Source: Augochlora pura (Eukaryota > Arthropoda > Insecta > Hymenoptera > Halictidae). Taken from it: a stretch of DNA of 64,000 nt. The stretch covers positions 11,160,001 to 11,224,000 of the forward strand of contig NC_135782.1 in NCBI RefSeq assembly GCF_028453695.1, given 5' to 3'. Shown one piece after another: positions 46,721 through 58,772 of this stretch. A program made the translations under genes and the position numbers. The notes under the pieces were generated by a model. That model did not search any database and was not told the origin of the DNA. It was given only the letters and a program-made list of their open reading frames with translations. Position 1 is the stretch's first letter, and each line of letters starts with the position of its first letter.

Positions 46721-47559
46721 GATAAAAACGTGAAGAAAGGAATTTTTTTAAGTAATTATAAAATGTACTAATATCTCTAATATTTACAAAAATATACAAG
46801 TCGTTTAAACCAGTTTTAAAAAGGTTTATGAACATATTATACCGCTTTAAAAGGTTTATGAACATTTTTGTCTTTTACTATACATACCAGTAACTAAGAA
46901 CAAATCTTGGAAAAATTGTGATTTTGTTATATCAAGTCGAATCGAAATAAAAATCACTACTGTGAAATACCACAGAAATTAATAAATAAAATATTTGGTG
47001 TTTCATTTATGTATTTAATATGATTACCTTATAGAATAAAAAATATAATAATTATAAATAAATTCGTCTTTGCAATTAATGGTTGTATAGTATCACGATA
47101 CTGAAAATCGCATGAGATTTATTCATCGTGACAATGATTATCAAATGATGAAGATCATATTAATGAACCTTGATCCCGTAGAAGTTTTTTATTCTATCAG
47201 AAATTTAACAATAATTCTTTTACAAAAGAAAGAAATATCTAGTATTGAAAACTATGGATTCGATTGTAAATTGTACCTAAACTGCAGATATCATGCATTT
47301 ATTGCAAAATTGAGAATCTAAAATATAAAATTGAGAAGATATTTCAGGAGTTTTATAATATTATTACTCTATTTGCAATTTACTAAAATAACTGAAAGAA
47401 ACAATTATTGTAATTTTTCTTCAATATCTGTTTTTATTATCCACTTGAAATACTTTTTTAAACTATTTATTACAATTATAACAGAATAAAATTTAAAAAG
47501 TCTAGCAATGGTAGTGTAATTTCAGAATCAGTATCCATTATATGATAGTACTCTGTTGT
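46721..47559. other. AT-rich DNA
   Basis: A 20-base direct repeat, AAAGGTTTATGAACAT, stands at about 46820 and 46850. The sequence CTGCAGATATCATGCATTTA near 47281 resembles a left end of the MITE family at 48-49 kb, but I cannot find its partner. Confidence 0.4.
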
Positions 47560-48004
47560 ACCTTACCTAGAGCTGATGCAGGTAACGTTCAAATGTGTTG
47601 CATCCGATGAAGACGATATCCAACCGTTTAGAGTCGATAGAGGCGAAATTGTACGTAAAAATTCCAAGATAGTACTCGTACTATGTTGTACTGAACGAAT
47701 TTAACTTGGTACACGTGGTATCAATCGGTAATATGAGCAATACGGGTGATATCACGCACAATAGACCTTAGAGCAGGCGCTATCAAAGTGGCATAAGTCG
47801 ATATAGACAGTATTGTATCCAACCGTCCGAGTACAAATGATATTAAACCTGTAAAATCTAAAGTATTGCGTTTCAAGGTCATTAGTTCAAATACAGACGA
47901 TTATGATCAGATAGAGTTCAATGCAGATGATGTTGAATTTGACAAATCTAATTCAAATGGTATTAGATGCAATAGATCTAAATTAAATAATGTAAGTTGT
48001 AAAC
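47560..48004 (+). other. Degenerate repetitive block, possible ~30-bp period
   Basis: Words such as TTCAAATACAGACGATTATG, TTCAATGCAGATGATGTTGA and TTCAAATGGTATTAGATGCA follow each other at about 30-base spacing near 47886-47970, and similar GAT and AAT-rich words recur upstream. A 71-codon frame (47866-48081) runs through and into the next MITE, so it is not a real gene boundary. Confidence 0.35.
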
Positions 48005-48005
48005 A

Positions 48006-48187
48006 GACTACGAATTTTATGCATTTATTGCAAAAATTGATTAGAGAAATGCACGATATTGATCACATTAAAAAAATATGAGTTGTTTTCCATTGATTAA
48101 AGTTATTGAGCAACCACATTGTTATTCAATTCTTGTCCTATACAATCACTGAACAAAATTTTTATTTTGCATAAAAATCCGTATTCT
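48006..48187. mobile_element. TA-type MITE, family T, copy 1
   Basis: Left end GACTACGAATTTTATGCAT. Right end on the minus strand AGAATACGGATTTTTATGCA. Decayed relative of the next element. Confidence 0.55.
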
Positions 48188-48198
48188 ATATATAAGTA

Positions 48199-48396
48199 GA
48201 CTGCGAATTTTATGCATTTGTGGCAAAACTAGGCAGTTGCAATTTCAAAGTACAGCATAAAGATTAAAGGGATTTAAAAATGTTAATTTATTATTTTTGA
48301 CTTATTAAAATAATTAATGGAAGAGAACTTGTTATTTAGTTTTCATCACCCGCAATTGATGCACACAATTTTTATTATGCATAAAAATCCACAGTC
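48199..48396. mobile_element. TA-type MITE, family T, copy 2, 198 bp
   Basis: Left end GACTGCGAATTTTATGCATT. Right end on the minus strand GACTGTGGATTTTTATGCAT. TA stands on both sides (48197-48198 and 48397-48398). Clearest member of the family and immediately adjacent to copy 1. Non-coding. The TA target suggests Tc1/mariner-type mobilisation. Confidence 0.75.
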
Positions 48397-48595
48397 TAGT
48401 TATAAGAAAGAAAATTGGAATTACTAGTGTACTGATTAGTATTGATGGACTCATGTGTGAAATCTATTGATAATTGAACAATCAATGGTCATCTTATGTC
48501 AATCTATCAATACCCTACGTATGAGAAAAAATTGTTAACATTAAATTTCATTTAATTATCATTTATTATTAAAAATACTGGGCGTATTATCGCCA

Positions 48596-48775
48596 GATCG
48601 TAGATTTCTATGCAAAATAAGAGTTGTCTTTATTATAAAACGAGATACAGCAGCTATTTATTTTCTCAATAATTTTAACATGTTAGATACAATAGACCCG
48701 TATTTTTAAACTCTTTAAATATTTTACTGTTTTCGATGCCCCAATTATCTTTATAAATGCATAAAATCCGCAGTC
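48596..48775. mobile_element. TA-type MITE, family T, copy 3
   Basis: Left end GATCGTAGATTTCTATGCAA, right end on the minus strand GACTGCGGATTTTATGCATT, then TA. The interior ATACAGCAGCTATTTATTTT has a counterpart in copy 4. Confidence 0.6.
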
Positions 48776-48856
48776 TAATTAACGAAGCAGATCTTTGATG
48801 ACGAGTATAAACAACAAAACATTGCAGCTAATACACAAAATTATTGTCATATCTAG

Positions 48857-49068
48857 ATTATGTATTTATATGAAAAACAAAACTGTTGTGCAATTATTGT
48901 AAAACACAATAGCCATTTATCTTATTTCTTGAACAATTTTATTAAAATGAAATTACTATATCGATACACTTTAATTCTTGCAACATTTTTACTTTTTAAA
49001 ATTGCACATACTAAGTTTTTTATAAATTAGTGTGCAATAAAAGTCATAAATCCATAAAATTCGTAGTC
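48857..49068. mobile_element. TA-type MITE, family T, copy 4
   Basis: Left end GATTATGTATTTATATG, right end on the minus strand GACTACGAATTTTATGGATT, flanked by TA. The interior AATAGCCATTTATCTTATTT aligns with copy 3. Confidence 0.55.
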
Positions 49069-49204
49069 TAGTTATTTATATCACTTGAGTTGATAATTAC
49101 ACTCCCGGTTCCAAATTCTTTTTTCATTATACTCCTCGTATCAAATGTTCCCCGTATTCTAATTTACATAAATTGAAACAGAAAGAAAAAACAAACTCGC
49201 CGAC

Positions 49205-49837
49205 TGAAAAATTCATATCGATAAAAACAAAAGAGCAAAGCCATTAACTTTTAGCATCTCCGGCGACAGTTTTCGAACTCGACCGAGTCCCTCGGCTGTC
49301 CTGGGTCCCTCAGAATCGACTTCTCTCGTCTGCGAGTCCGAGAGGCTCCCAGCTGTTCGACAACGGTCCGCATCAAATTGGAGTTGGATTTGGTCCGACG
49401 AAACTCCGATACAATTGAATGCTGATCCGTCTCGACCCGCGTTGTTCCGTATGAAATCCACGTGCAGCCCAGATGGAGAAGTTTCGGGATGACGGAACGC
49501 GACGGTGGCCGCTATCACATATAGATATTATTGTTATTGCAGCATGTAAGCATCGGTCGCGTGGTAAGGGTGGCTCTATCGTGTGGCTCCGGTGCTCGGT
49601 GGCGCTCTGTGTGTTGCGGGGGCGGCGCGACGAGGCGGCGGTGGTTCAAGGAGTTTTCGTTGCGGGGTCGAACGTAGCACGACTTAGCCGTGGGGAAGAA
49701 CCGAGTGTCATTATGCAAAGGAGATGGTCAGTTCGGTAATCCAGGGATCCCGGTGGCCAGAGGTCGTCGCATTCCAGACATCTTGCGGAATTGTTTCTGC
49801 AAGATTGTCTGCGAGAGCTACGGCCTCGAAACCGTCG

Positions 49838-49868
<31 letters not shown>

Positions 49869-50100
49869 CTCTCCAAAGTCTGATGGATGTCCTACTATAT
49901 TGAAAGAAATATCTCACGTGAACTGCGCCGGTTATCTTCCATCCTGTAATGGGGTTCCTACGTCTCTCTTCACGAGAAATATGCTACTGCGTCTGCATCC
50001 CTTCTCTGTGATATGTGGCGATCTCGAGGTTTCGAGGAAAATGACGAATTTGCGGGCTCGAGAAGGGGGTGGTAGACATACGATTGCTTTGAGCTAGTCC
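49205..50100. other. GC-rich island with G-skewed stretch and (CT)n run
   Basis: 49470-49740 shows G well above C on the plus strand and carries an acceptor-like TTATTGTTATTGCAG (49528-49542) and donor-like GTAAG sites at about 49545 and 49564. 49842-49872 is (CT)n. Frames are open on both strands over the same bases, so coding is unlikely; a non-coding transcript is possible but unproven. Confidence 0.35.
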
Positions 50101-50126
50101 GTGATCGGTAATTTTTAATCTGTTAA

Positions 50127-50455
50127 TTAACATTTTTTCGTTTGCAGTGAGAAGTAGAATTACAATTGAATTACTCAAGGAATTACAATTATTATGTAAT
50201 TCAATTATATTGCAATCCTTAATTCAGATCGTCATCTAATTAAATTGTAACGTAATTCAAATACATTGCAATTTTCAATTCAACAATATACGTATGTAAT
50301 TTACAATACAATACAGGACGATAAAATACAATGCAATACAATACAATGCGATGCAATATTGTATATTACAGTATGAATAATATAATATATGACTACAAAT
50401 AACCCGTTCCGTGGCGTCACTCCAGCGGAACAAATTGCCATATCGAAAGGGTTAA
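50127..50455. mobile_element. TTAA-type MITE, family J, with expanded simple-sequence interior
   Basis: The right part CCCGTTCCGTGGCGTCACTC, CAGCGGAACA and CGAAAGGGTTAA matches 58910-58969 closely. Left end TTAACATTTTTTCG agrees with TTAACATTTTCG of the relative. The interior 50290-50350 is a (TACAA)n-like stretch. The left boundary is the weaker one. Confidence 0.5.
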
Positions 50456-50739
50456 ATTATAGCATATTAGATCTACGTATTTACCAGCACCTGTAACGTA
50501 TCTAGCACCTTAAAATACTGCTAACACAAAGCATTAGCGATCAGAACTTTAACCTCTTCAGGGATGAATTTTTATAATAGAGAACAATCTATTTAACTAT
50601 TTATTATTTATTTTCTATTTACCATCCATTTCATTTCGTTCAATGAGGTTTTTACGGTGTTGCTAAGGGATTCTGTAGCGAACAGTTTTTCAACTATTTC
50701 TCATTTTCCTTACAGTTAGAATAATCATAATTTTAAGAA

Positions 50740-51950
50740 AGCTAAGTGTACGCATACGCGACAGTATCCCCGAAGAGGTTGATGTACAGTACGTCTCAGC
50801 CATCAAGCAGGTTAACGAATAAATCCCAGAGCAATAAACAGTTAACGTCGCGACGGAGTAACGGCTGATCCCGATCAGCGGCATGAAGCATCCGCCCCGT
50901 AAGAGGCTCAATTCCGCGAGAAGTGCATCATCGCGGCAACGCTAAAAACGCCACGGAGAGGAAGACCCCGGTCGGACAACGAGAAAGAATGAAAAGGGAA
51001 AGGGGGCCTGTGGACGGTTAGGGAAGAGGGGAATCGCACATAACGCCGTTAACGTTCCGGGGCGCGCGAGTATTCGGTTAGCCGGTCGGTCGGTGCACGA
51101 GCTTCCATTGAACGGATTTAGCGGCTTAGGAAAAGTGCGAGGAAAGAAACGCGGCCGAGGACTTAGCGTCGCTCGTAAAAGGTCTGGCCGGCGATGATGA
51201 GCGTGGCGGTGGCACGCACACATCCCCCCCTCTCCGGCAGGGAACACGGGCCGGCGCACTTAGGGATCCATAGATGCGATCGGGAGCCACTCTGAAAACA
51301 CATCGGTGCCCCGGTATCGCGTCGTATCTAAGGTATGGATGAATCATTTATCGGGTCCATAACCCGGGACGGCCGGCCAACCGGTCAGTTTTATGCCGGC
51401 GCAGTAGAATTTGATCAAACTTCGTTTTGCGGCCACTCGGGGAGCAATAAGAGACCGGCTCGCCCCTAAAACTCCAGCCCCGAAGGTCTCGTACCTTCCG
51501 CCGCCGACGAATCAGCCCTACTTCGCTCACTTTCCCGGCCCCCCCTCCCCTCTCCCCCCTCCTCCTTCTCCTCCTCCCTTGCCGCCCCTTGTCCACCCGG
51601 CACGACCATTGAATCCCGTTTCTGCAGCGGAATGACACCCCCGGACGACCACAATCGCATCATAATTACTCAAACGCGGGAACACCCTCGCTCCATTTAC
51701 AAGACACTTCTCTTGTAAGGTCGATGTCGGGACAGGGAGAGGATTCACGGGTTGAAGTTCTCCTTTGGAGCTTGTTGAAACAACGCGCGGGCCTCTTTCG
51801 GCGGAGGAAGCCGCTGCGGCGAGTTCTCGGGGTTGAAATTAGACTGTTTGAAAGAGCTGTTTTCCGTAGGGCGTGAACTGTGACTGGTTATCATCGGGGT
51901 TTTAGGGTTGAAGGCGGTTGTTACATGGTTGGTACCGTGGGCAACAAATG
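50740..51950. other. Largest GC-rich island
   Basis: About 1.2 kb, very CpG-rich, with a polypyrimidine stretch at 51535-51600 (CCCCCCTCCCC then CTCCTCC). Frames of 60-105 codons overlap on both strands (for example 50942-51259 minus and 51411-51635 plus) with Arg/Pro/Gly-rich translations and no domain. Candidate promoter or regulatory island by composition only. Confidence 0.4.
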
Positions 51951-51956
51951 TATTTA

Positions 51957-52138
51957 GGGGGATCGAAAAGTATTGTTGTTTTTCTTATATTAAATTTAAA
52001 CAGATAAATTTTTAACAAGTTATTTTTTTTTAATCAATGTCGCGGTCAACCTTGTTATCTACAACCTTTTGCCATCTATTTTGAAAATGTTCAATGCCGG
52101 ATCGGTAAAAATCAATTGATTTCTGCCGGAAATAAATC
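51957..52138 (-). mobile_element. Remnant 3' end of a mariner-type transposon (transposase C-terminus)
   Basis: Read on the minus strand, 52138-52030 translates to a stretch containing FRQKSIDFYRSGIE and then RWQKVVD and ends at TAA (52030-52032). DFY-x-x-GI followed by RWQKVVD is the hallmark C-terminal end of mariner-family transposases, which cut and paste DNA at TA sites through a DDD catalytic domain further upstream. Upstream on the minus strand an in-frame TGA appears (about 52165) and the catalytic domain is missing, so the copy is dead and 5'-truncated. After the stop an AT-rich tail leads to ACTTTTCGATCCCCC next to TA (51955-51956), as expected for a terminal inverted repeat. The partner terminus was not found. 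Confidence 0.7.
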
Positions 52139-53990
52139 ACCAACAAATTAACTCATAATTCCACGAAGGAATTGATTGTAAATACTACTCCAAAATAAAA
52201 AAGTAAACTTAGATAATTTGTTCCATTAATTCGTTCCATGATTCGTTTTGCGCATAAAATGGTTTCTAGAAAAGATATTGCATTATGCGAATCCGTGATT
52301 TTAGAAGAACTAAATGAGGACTAGGTTTCTAATTTAAAAGACAATATTATCAAGTTTTTCTGATTAATCTGTTATTATTAATATTTTGCTATCTTCTTTA
52401 TCATTTAATTCTTGAAGTATAAACGTAATCAGGGGAAGCAAATTATGTTATTTGATAAGTTAGAATCGAGATTTGCTCTCCGACTGTAACATTGCTTTGT
52501 GTATGCCTTATTGTTTTTAGAATTATCATATCAAATAATCGTCTAAAAATGTTCATGACACGTTATTCTATTTATTTTATTTATTGAGGATAATTGCACA
52601 GATTAATGGACAAAACATTTCTCTTTTCTTTTTAACAGTGTTCAGTGTCGAATTATTGTAATCAAAATATATTTTATGAATATTTAATCGCACATAATAT
52701 TTCATAACGTCGATTACACATTCATATTGTGCGATCAATTTTATATTGTATCAAAATTAAATAACTGAACATTTATTAGCGAAAATCGCATACATATTGA
52801 CAAGAAGAATGGCTTATTAGCATCGAAATTAATGATAGTTGAATTACGTCCAGGGATTATTACAATGCATACACGTATACGTATATTATAGCCGATGCAA
52901 GTGCGTATGATTAAAAAAATTTAAATGAAGAAAATCCGCAAAATATTTCAGAATCTTTTTGTTAATACGTTGGGTAATTTAACATATCTTGAGGTATACG
53001 GGAAAAATGTCTAACAAAAGCAGCAAGGTTTTCTCAATATCAATATAGCTGAAGTTTAAATCTTCCGTGTACTATGTACATTGTTCGCATACGAAGATCG
53101 GAGCGATAGAACCAAGAAGAATGAATATAAGCTTGAGTTACGAGCGAGGAAGTTTTTTTATCGTGTTTTTATGTCGCGTATGCCTAGTTCGGTGGCGGCG
53201 AAACGATACTTGTGAGGGATGAAATCAGCCCCTATGACCCCTCCACTCGCCTGCAGTGTAAACAAATTAAGGACTCGTCCATCGTCACTGTTTACGACTG
53301 CCTTCTACCACCATACGTAGACTGAATCTTTTTTAATATCGCGGAAAAATTGAAATTTTGTTTCGTATAAAAAATTCACGGAATTCCTCGACAGTTTTCA
53401 CTAAACTACATGTTTTATGTATTTGTGAAAAAAAAATAAATAATACGAAATTGTGACGATATTCAACGATATCGTTAAATTATTTTTAATTTTTTAAAAT
53501 GGGTAATTTGGAACAATTGACATATACAATTTTTATTTGGCATACTAATCCATGGTTTAGCTATATATTATGTTATAGTTATATATTTCATGAGTAATAT
53601 GATAATGAAACTGAGATTTCTTATTTAAATAAAAGTTTATCTTTTGGGCTCGCATATTAATACAAAAGATTATCTTTCACTATTTTTTTAAAGCATGTTG
53701 AGCATTTATAATAATAATTCTAAGTCAACAGTACGTTTACCATAGGATTGAAACAAATAGAATTTGTAATATCAATATATTATAAGATGATATTCTGTTC
53801 ACTAAACATTGCAACAATACTTTAATATAATGTAAGATAACATTAGCTTTAAAAGGTTTTCTAATTTCTTCGGTATATTCTTTTGCAATATCTTTATTCT
53901 GTAAGAGTTTTTTGAAGGTTTCAAGTTTTACCTCTTTCGTGTATTTCAAAACTTCGTCTTCTAGCTACCATGTATCTGAAAATTTCGTCG
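52139..53990. other. AT-rich DNA with a small GC-richer patch
   Basis: 53150-53310 is GC-richer. A 70-codon minus frame (53737-53949) is Lys/Leu-rich and unrecognised. Confidence 0.45.
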
Positions 53991-54984
53991 TCCAACGTTT
54001 TCTCCTATGAAACTCCGCCGAATTTTATTCATCCAGTAAATCTTCGACCCCAATTCCCCTTGCTTTCCCCTATTCCTCGAAGTTAATACGCACACTTCGT
54101 AGTTCTTTGATCACTTTAAGAAGAATTCTTGTTCACCACGTACGCAATCATTGCTTTCCAAATGATACACAGAATTGCGCCAGGTGTCGATGGGATAGAC
54201 AATGCTGTAGAACTCTGCAAAACACTACTACTAAACAGAAACTTGGAATTTTACTATCGACTTCTAGAAATATTAATGGGAGATTTTTGATAACTAGGTG
54301 AACTGTATATGCAAGTATCTATAATGTATTGTTACTTATTTTCTGTGAAGTGAACTATAATTGAAGTAAATTATAATTATCAATTGTAAGTTGGTAATTT
54401 CATACTTTTATGTATCGACGTGTGTCATGTTTGGAAGTATGAGTGTGCGTATGAGAGGTTGACGCGTGAACCTGCGGTGTAAGTCATGTCCTTTAGCCTG
54501 TAAGAATAGACAATAAGAATAACACGTGTCCGTCTATTCATAATGATACAAATGATAATTAAAAGGTATATTTCTTAATAAACCTAACACCAAATCTTGT
54601 AATTTTTTAATTTGAGATAAATTTTGGGAAAATCCATATGAATTGGTGATGTATTGACAATGGAGTATATGCTTCGAGAAATTCAAGAAGTAATACTGTT
54701 ATTTAAAAATAGGATATTATAATACTATTTGCACTCGTACAGATAATTTAAATACTAAACAATATTTGGTTATTTTTGAGATGAAGTTTTATTTAACCAT
54801 ACTTCCCTGAAATCATCGATATTACAATTAATATAATTATTATACTTTGTCATTTAAAATTCAATTGGAGTCATAAAAAAACTTCAACATTTCAATTATT
54901 GAATTACGTTCTCATGAATATGACATTAATACATTTACTGTCAGCATCACACGTCCATACAACCATGAATTCATATATAAAGAA
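53991..54984. other. Mixed composition, no gene seen
   Basis: 54000-54500 is somewhat GC-richer. Nothing recognised. Confidence 0.4.
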
Positions 54985-55255
54985 AGATAAATTAATTTTA
55001 TGCATGTTGTTATTTAAAATGATACCACATATTCTGATAATAATTATGATATTCACTACTAGTTACACGTTTTTTAGAAACTATAATTATGTTTCATGCT
55101 AAGAAAACCAAATTACTTTTATACATATGTTGTTATTTAAAATGGTAACACACACTCCAGCCGACATTAACATACTACTAGTTACATGTTTGTAGTGCCT
55201 ATAATTTTATGTTTTATCACAACGAAGCCAAGTTAATTCTATATACTTGGTAATC
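54985..55255 (+). repeat. Tandem array, ~121-bp unit, about 2.2 copies
   Basis: TGTTGTTATTTAAAATG at 55005 and 55128. ACTACTAGTTACA-GTTT and ATAATTATGTTT/ATAATTTTATGTTT follow in both units, and a third unit starts at about 55230 with AAGTTAATTCTATA. A 67-codon frame at 54899-55102 falls inside unit 1 only. Confidence 0.75.
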
Positions 55256-55660
55256 CCTATATGAACATATACACTAAAAATTATAGGGTACGGTTAGCAG
55301 CTCAAATATAGTAATCTCAAGATCCATGATATGTCTCTAATAACGTAATACACAACGACTGACAATAACCAGTGTCAAACAACAAATATAAAATTACATC
55401 AAACGTCACATACAACACGTTATCGAAACATGAGAACCTATTAGCTATCGAATTAATTTATACATATACTAGCAATTTTATATTAAAAAGGTATAACCAT
55501 TTAACCCTAACAAATGGATTGATCAAATAATCTAAATAACGATCACACGCGAGTTATCATAATACAATGTACAATAATCTAATGCAACCATACAAGTTAC
55601 TCCCAACGTCATAATAAAAAAAGACGTTTACGATTAATTAAAATTATATATTACTTGATC
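55256..55660. other. AT-rich DNA, nothing recognised
   Basis: No paired termini or coding signal that I can support. Confidence 0.5.
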
Positions 55661-56720
55661 GCTTTCAATATTCGTATTCGCATTTCGTCCGAATCGTTGG
55701 ATCCGGTATCGAAATGCAAAAAACCGAGAACCAGGAGGGTGAACCGCCGTGCACCATCGAACGATTAATGAACCGAGCGGTGTTACTCGCCGTCGTATCG
55801 GGTTACAAACAATTCGAAACAATTATCCGGTTCTCTCGCCACTTTGGCCCCGGCGAATATTCATCAAACTATCGCGTTTCGCGGAAACAGTTTAAAAATC
55901 GTAGCCCGGCAATTACCTAGCGACGATATCGCGGCGCGGGGACCAAATTAAAAAACGCGGGCTGACCGCTGACCGGTGATCACCGGGCCGGGGCGCGATG
56001 CATCGCAATCATCCCCGATTGAATTATTGAGAGATTGCCCGGACACGTGTAATTACCGATGCGAAAAGTGATTCTTGGCCGGTGAACAAGTGCGTCCGAG
56101 ATAAATGAAGTCAAAGCTGCGCGGGGGAAAGAAAAGGTGTGCGAGCGGCTACGGCTACGGCTACGGCTACGGCTACGGCGGCGCTGGTTCGCGATACCGC
56201 CGCTTGTTCTTCCTCTTTCCCCGTGTACGAAGAAGCCGATCCTGTCCGGTCCGTACAAACTCATAAATCTCGGTGCAAATAATTGCTTGGCTACGCTCCT
56301 CCGAGTAAGAAAGAAAGAAAGAGAGAAAGAGGGAGGAAGAAAGAAAGAAAGAGGGGGAAAGAAAGAAAGAGAGAAGTAGAGAGACAGAGAGAGAGAGAGA
56401 GAGGGAGAGAGAGAGAGGGGGGGGAAGAGAGGGGAAGAAGTCAGATCAGTGGTGTTGATTTAGCGGTGCTCAGAGGTCATGCGTTTTCGCCACGGTACGC
56501 CAATGCGTATGCCCGATCGGGAGAACTCGAAGCTATTACCGGGCACAAATCGTTCCTGCAGGTGTACATCCACTGCGCAAGCACCCTTGCGTCGCGACAA
56601 ATTGATCCTCCACAAAACTAATGAGAGAGTTCCCTGGAATTTTGTTAAGCTACATGCTACTTAGCTGGTACAGGCCACGGCAAAAGTCGCTCTCTCGTTT
56701 CGAAACACTTGTAATAAGGT
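55661..56720. other. GC-rich island with (GGCTAC)n and polypurine tracts
   Basis: 56146-56178 is a GGCTAC hexanucleotide run. 56306-56440 is GA-rich (GAAAGAAAGAGAG-type units ending in a G-run). Frames through both are simple-repeat artefacts (Arg/Leu or Arg/Glu/Lys runs). The flanks are CpG-rich with no recognised gene. Confidence 0.6.
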
Positions 56721-57987
56721 AACACCACCTATTACGGAACGCTTTTCAGGGTGTACGAGATTGTCAGTCATTTAAATAGAATTAAAAGTGTTTATTTTTT
56801 AATTATTTTTACTATTGTTCCACAAGTCGATGTTTCTCAATAACGCAATGTACTTTGAGATATTCATTTAATATGAATAACAAATTGATAAGAGCAAGTA
56901 CCTATTATGGGATATCGTTTTCGAGTTTCCGTGTTTAATATGCAATGCTCCAAATTCAACAAATACATTTACATGTTTTTTTAAGATTTACGGAATCTTT
57001 CAAAATGACTATTTATACAGTCATTTGTTATACAGTAATTTGTTAATTTACGATTATTCAGATTTTAAAGATACAGTTGTGAGTTTATTTATTCAAAGTA
57101 TGTATTACTTACGGGATTACACAATCATTTGTTTAATTGAAGTTAAACCATCCTGCGTGCTAATGACAGACAATAAACAGATCTAATATCTTATAATTAG
57201 TCAGACAGTGATAAAATATTTTGTGTACAATTGCTGTTATTAAAACTTTTTATATGTAATAGTAATTCAATTTAACAATAACAATGTGAGTACGCGAACT
57301 CAATCAAGCAAAGAAAAGTCGAAAATAACTTTTGAAATCAAGATCTATGTGAAATCAAAAGTAAAATAAGAAATTCGAATATAACGAGTAACATTATATT
57401 CTCAATAACGAACGAAAACATATTTAGGTATTTCATAAAATAATTTATGTATCTGTTACAAATATGAGGACACACGACCCGTATTGTGCAAGAATATTTG
57501 TTACATAACTGTCCAAAAATATAACGACCTCTATTTTAATCACCGGATAGAAAGTACGCTTGAAAAAGATTGTTAATTAAGCAGATCACCCTACAAAATA
57601 TTAAATTAGTTCATAATTAAAAATAGTAAGAAAATACTCATTTATACTTCGAAGTTTCCGAATAAAAGTAACATCAAAAGCAGACATTGTTTCATTTAAA
57701 CCTTATTATCTTACAAATCTTTTAAACTATGTAAATAAAATCTGTACTATCATAATATATTCATATTAGACCCGATCATGTCCTTCTTCTGTTATGAACA
57801 ATATTATAATCAAAGTAAAAATTTTGCGATATAATATGATATTAATATATCATACATAATGTAATATATAAGGCTATATCGTCATATTCAGTGAAATATA
57901 CAATTTAATGTTTCTGATGCAAAATAGTTTTGCTTTTCATCTGCAGAAACAATGAAACTGTATCGTCGTTTTCATCTATACTTAAAC
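56721..57987. other. AT-rich DNA, nothing recognised
   Basis: No paired termini or coding signal that I can support over about 1.25 kb. Confidence 0.5.
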
Positions 57988-58101
57988 TATATATGATATT
58001 TATTATATTATATATGATATTTATTATATCATATCTGATATTTATTATATCATATCTGATATTTATTATATTATATCTAATATTTGTTATATTATATATT
58101 A
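57988..58101 (+). repeat. Minisatellite, 21-bp unit, five copies
   Basis: Unit TATATGATATTTATTATATT plus A, with a change to TATCTG in later copies. Because 21 is a multiple of three, one frame stays open through the array and gives a periodic Ile/Phe/Leu/Tyr peptide; this is not a gene. A short (AAATATT)n run follows at about 58140-58165. Confidence 0.9.
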
Positions 58102-58169
58102 TAATTTTGTGACATCCTAATATTAATTATTATATAAATAATAAATATTAAATATTAAATATTAAAGTT

Positions 58170-58690
58170 ACTGGCTGCATATCGCAGAAGAATTTCTATT
58201 CGGACGAAGTTCATTCATGTCGGAAGCTCGGACTTCCAGGAGAAATTTGAATTGCATCGGGTTTATATCGAGCAGAAATTCTAGAAACCGGAAGCTGGAG
58301 GTTGTGCGAATCTAAAAGGATAAGCAGGTTGCGTCTGGTAGAATTCTAGAAAAAATTGCGAGGGCTTGTTCGCGGTCTGGAAGGTCACAACTGGAAGAGG
58401 GGTGATTCCGAAAAATTTAACGCCATCCCGTCCAGAACGGCCATGCATCTTCTATGAAATACGATTTCTGAATTTCGCTCGATGGTTTCCGAGAAGCGGT
58501 AGCCACAAAGACAACGGGCACACCACTTTCTTAACCCAAGCGAAGTCCCCGAGCCACTGATGGACACTTCTGCTGTCTTCTAAGAAACGCTATCGGCCCG
58601 GTAAACGCACTGTCCTCTCGGTCAGGGACAATAAGAGGCCCGTAGCGTGTTCGTGAACGCGGAGATGCCATCGAACGATTGTCATTCACG
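58170..58690. other. Moderate GC island
   Basis: Frames of 60-64 codons open on both strands at 58366-58567, unrecognised. Confidence 0.4.
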
Positions 58691-58772
58691 AAATTTTAAT
58701 TAACTCTTTGAAACACAGGTTTTCAGAGAATAAATAGACCAACGTTGCACAGAAATTTTGTCGCGTTTTTAA

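Noticed and set aside
49690..50097. Plus-strand frame of 135 codons across a (CT)n run
   Set aside because: Contains a Leu/Ser run from the microsatellite, and the opposite strand has several overlapping frames.
53327..53563. Possible further family T MITE (TAGACTGAATCTTTTTT left, minus-strand AAACCATGGATTAGTATGCC right)
   Set aside because: Both ends diverge too far from the family core to support a boundary.
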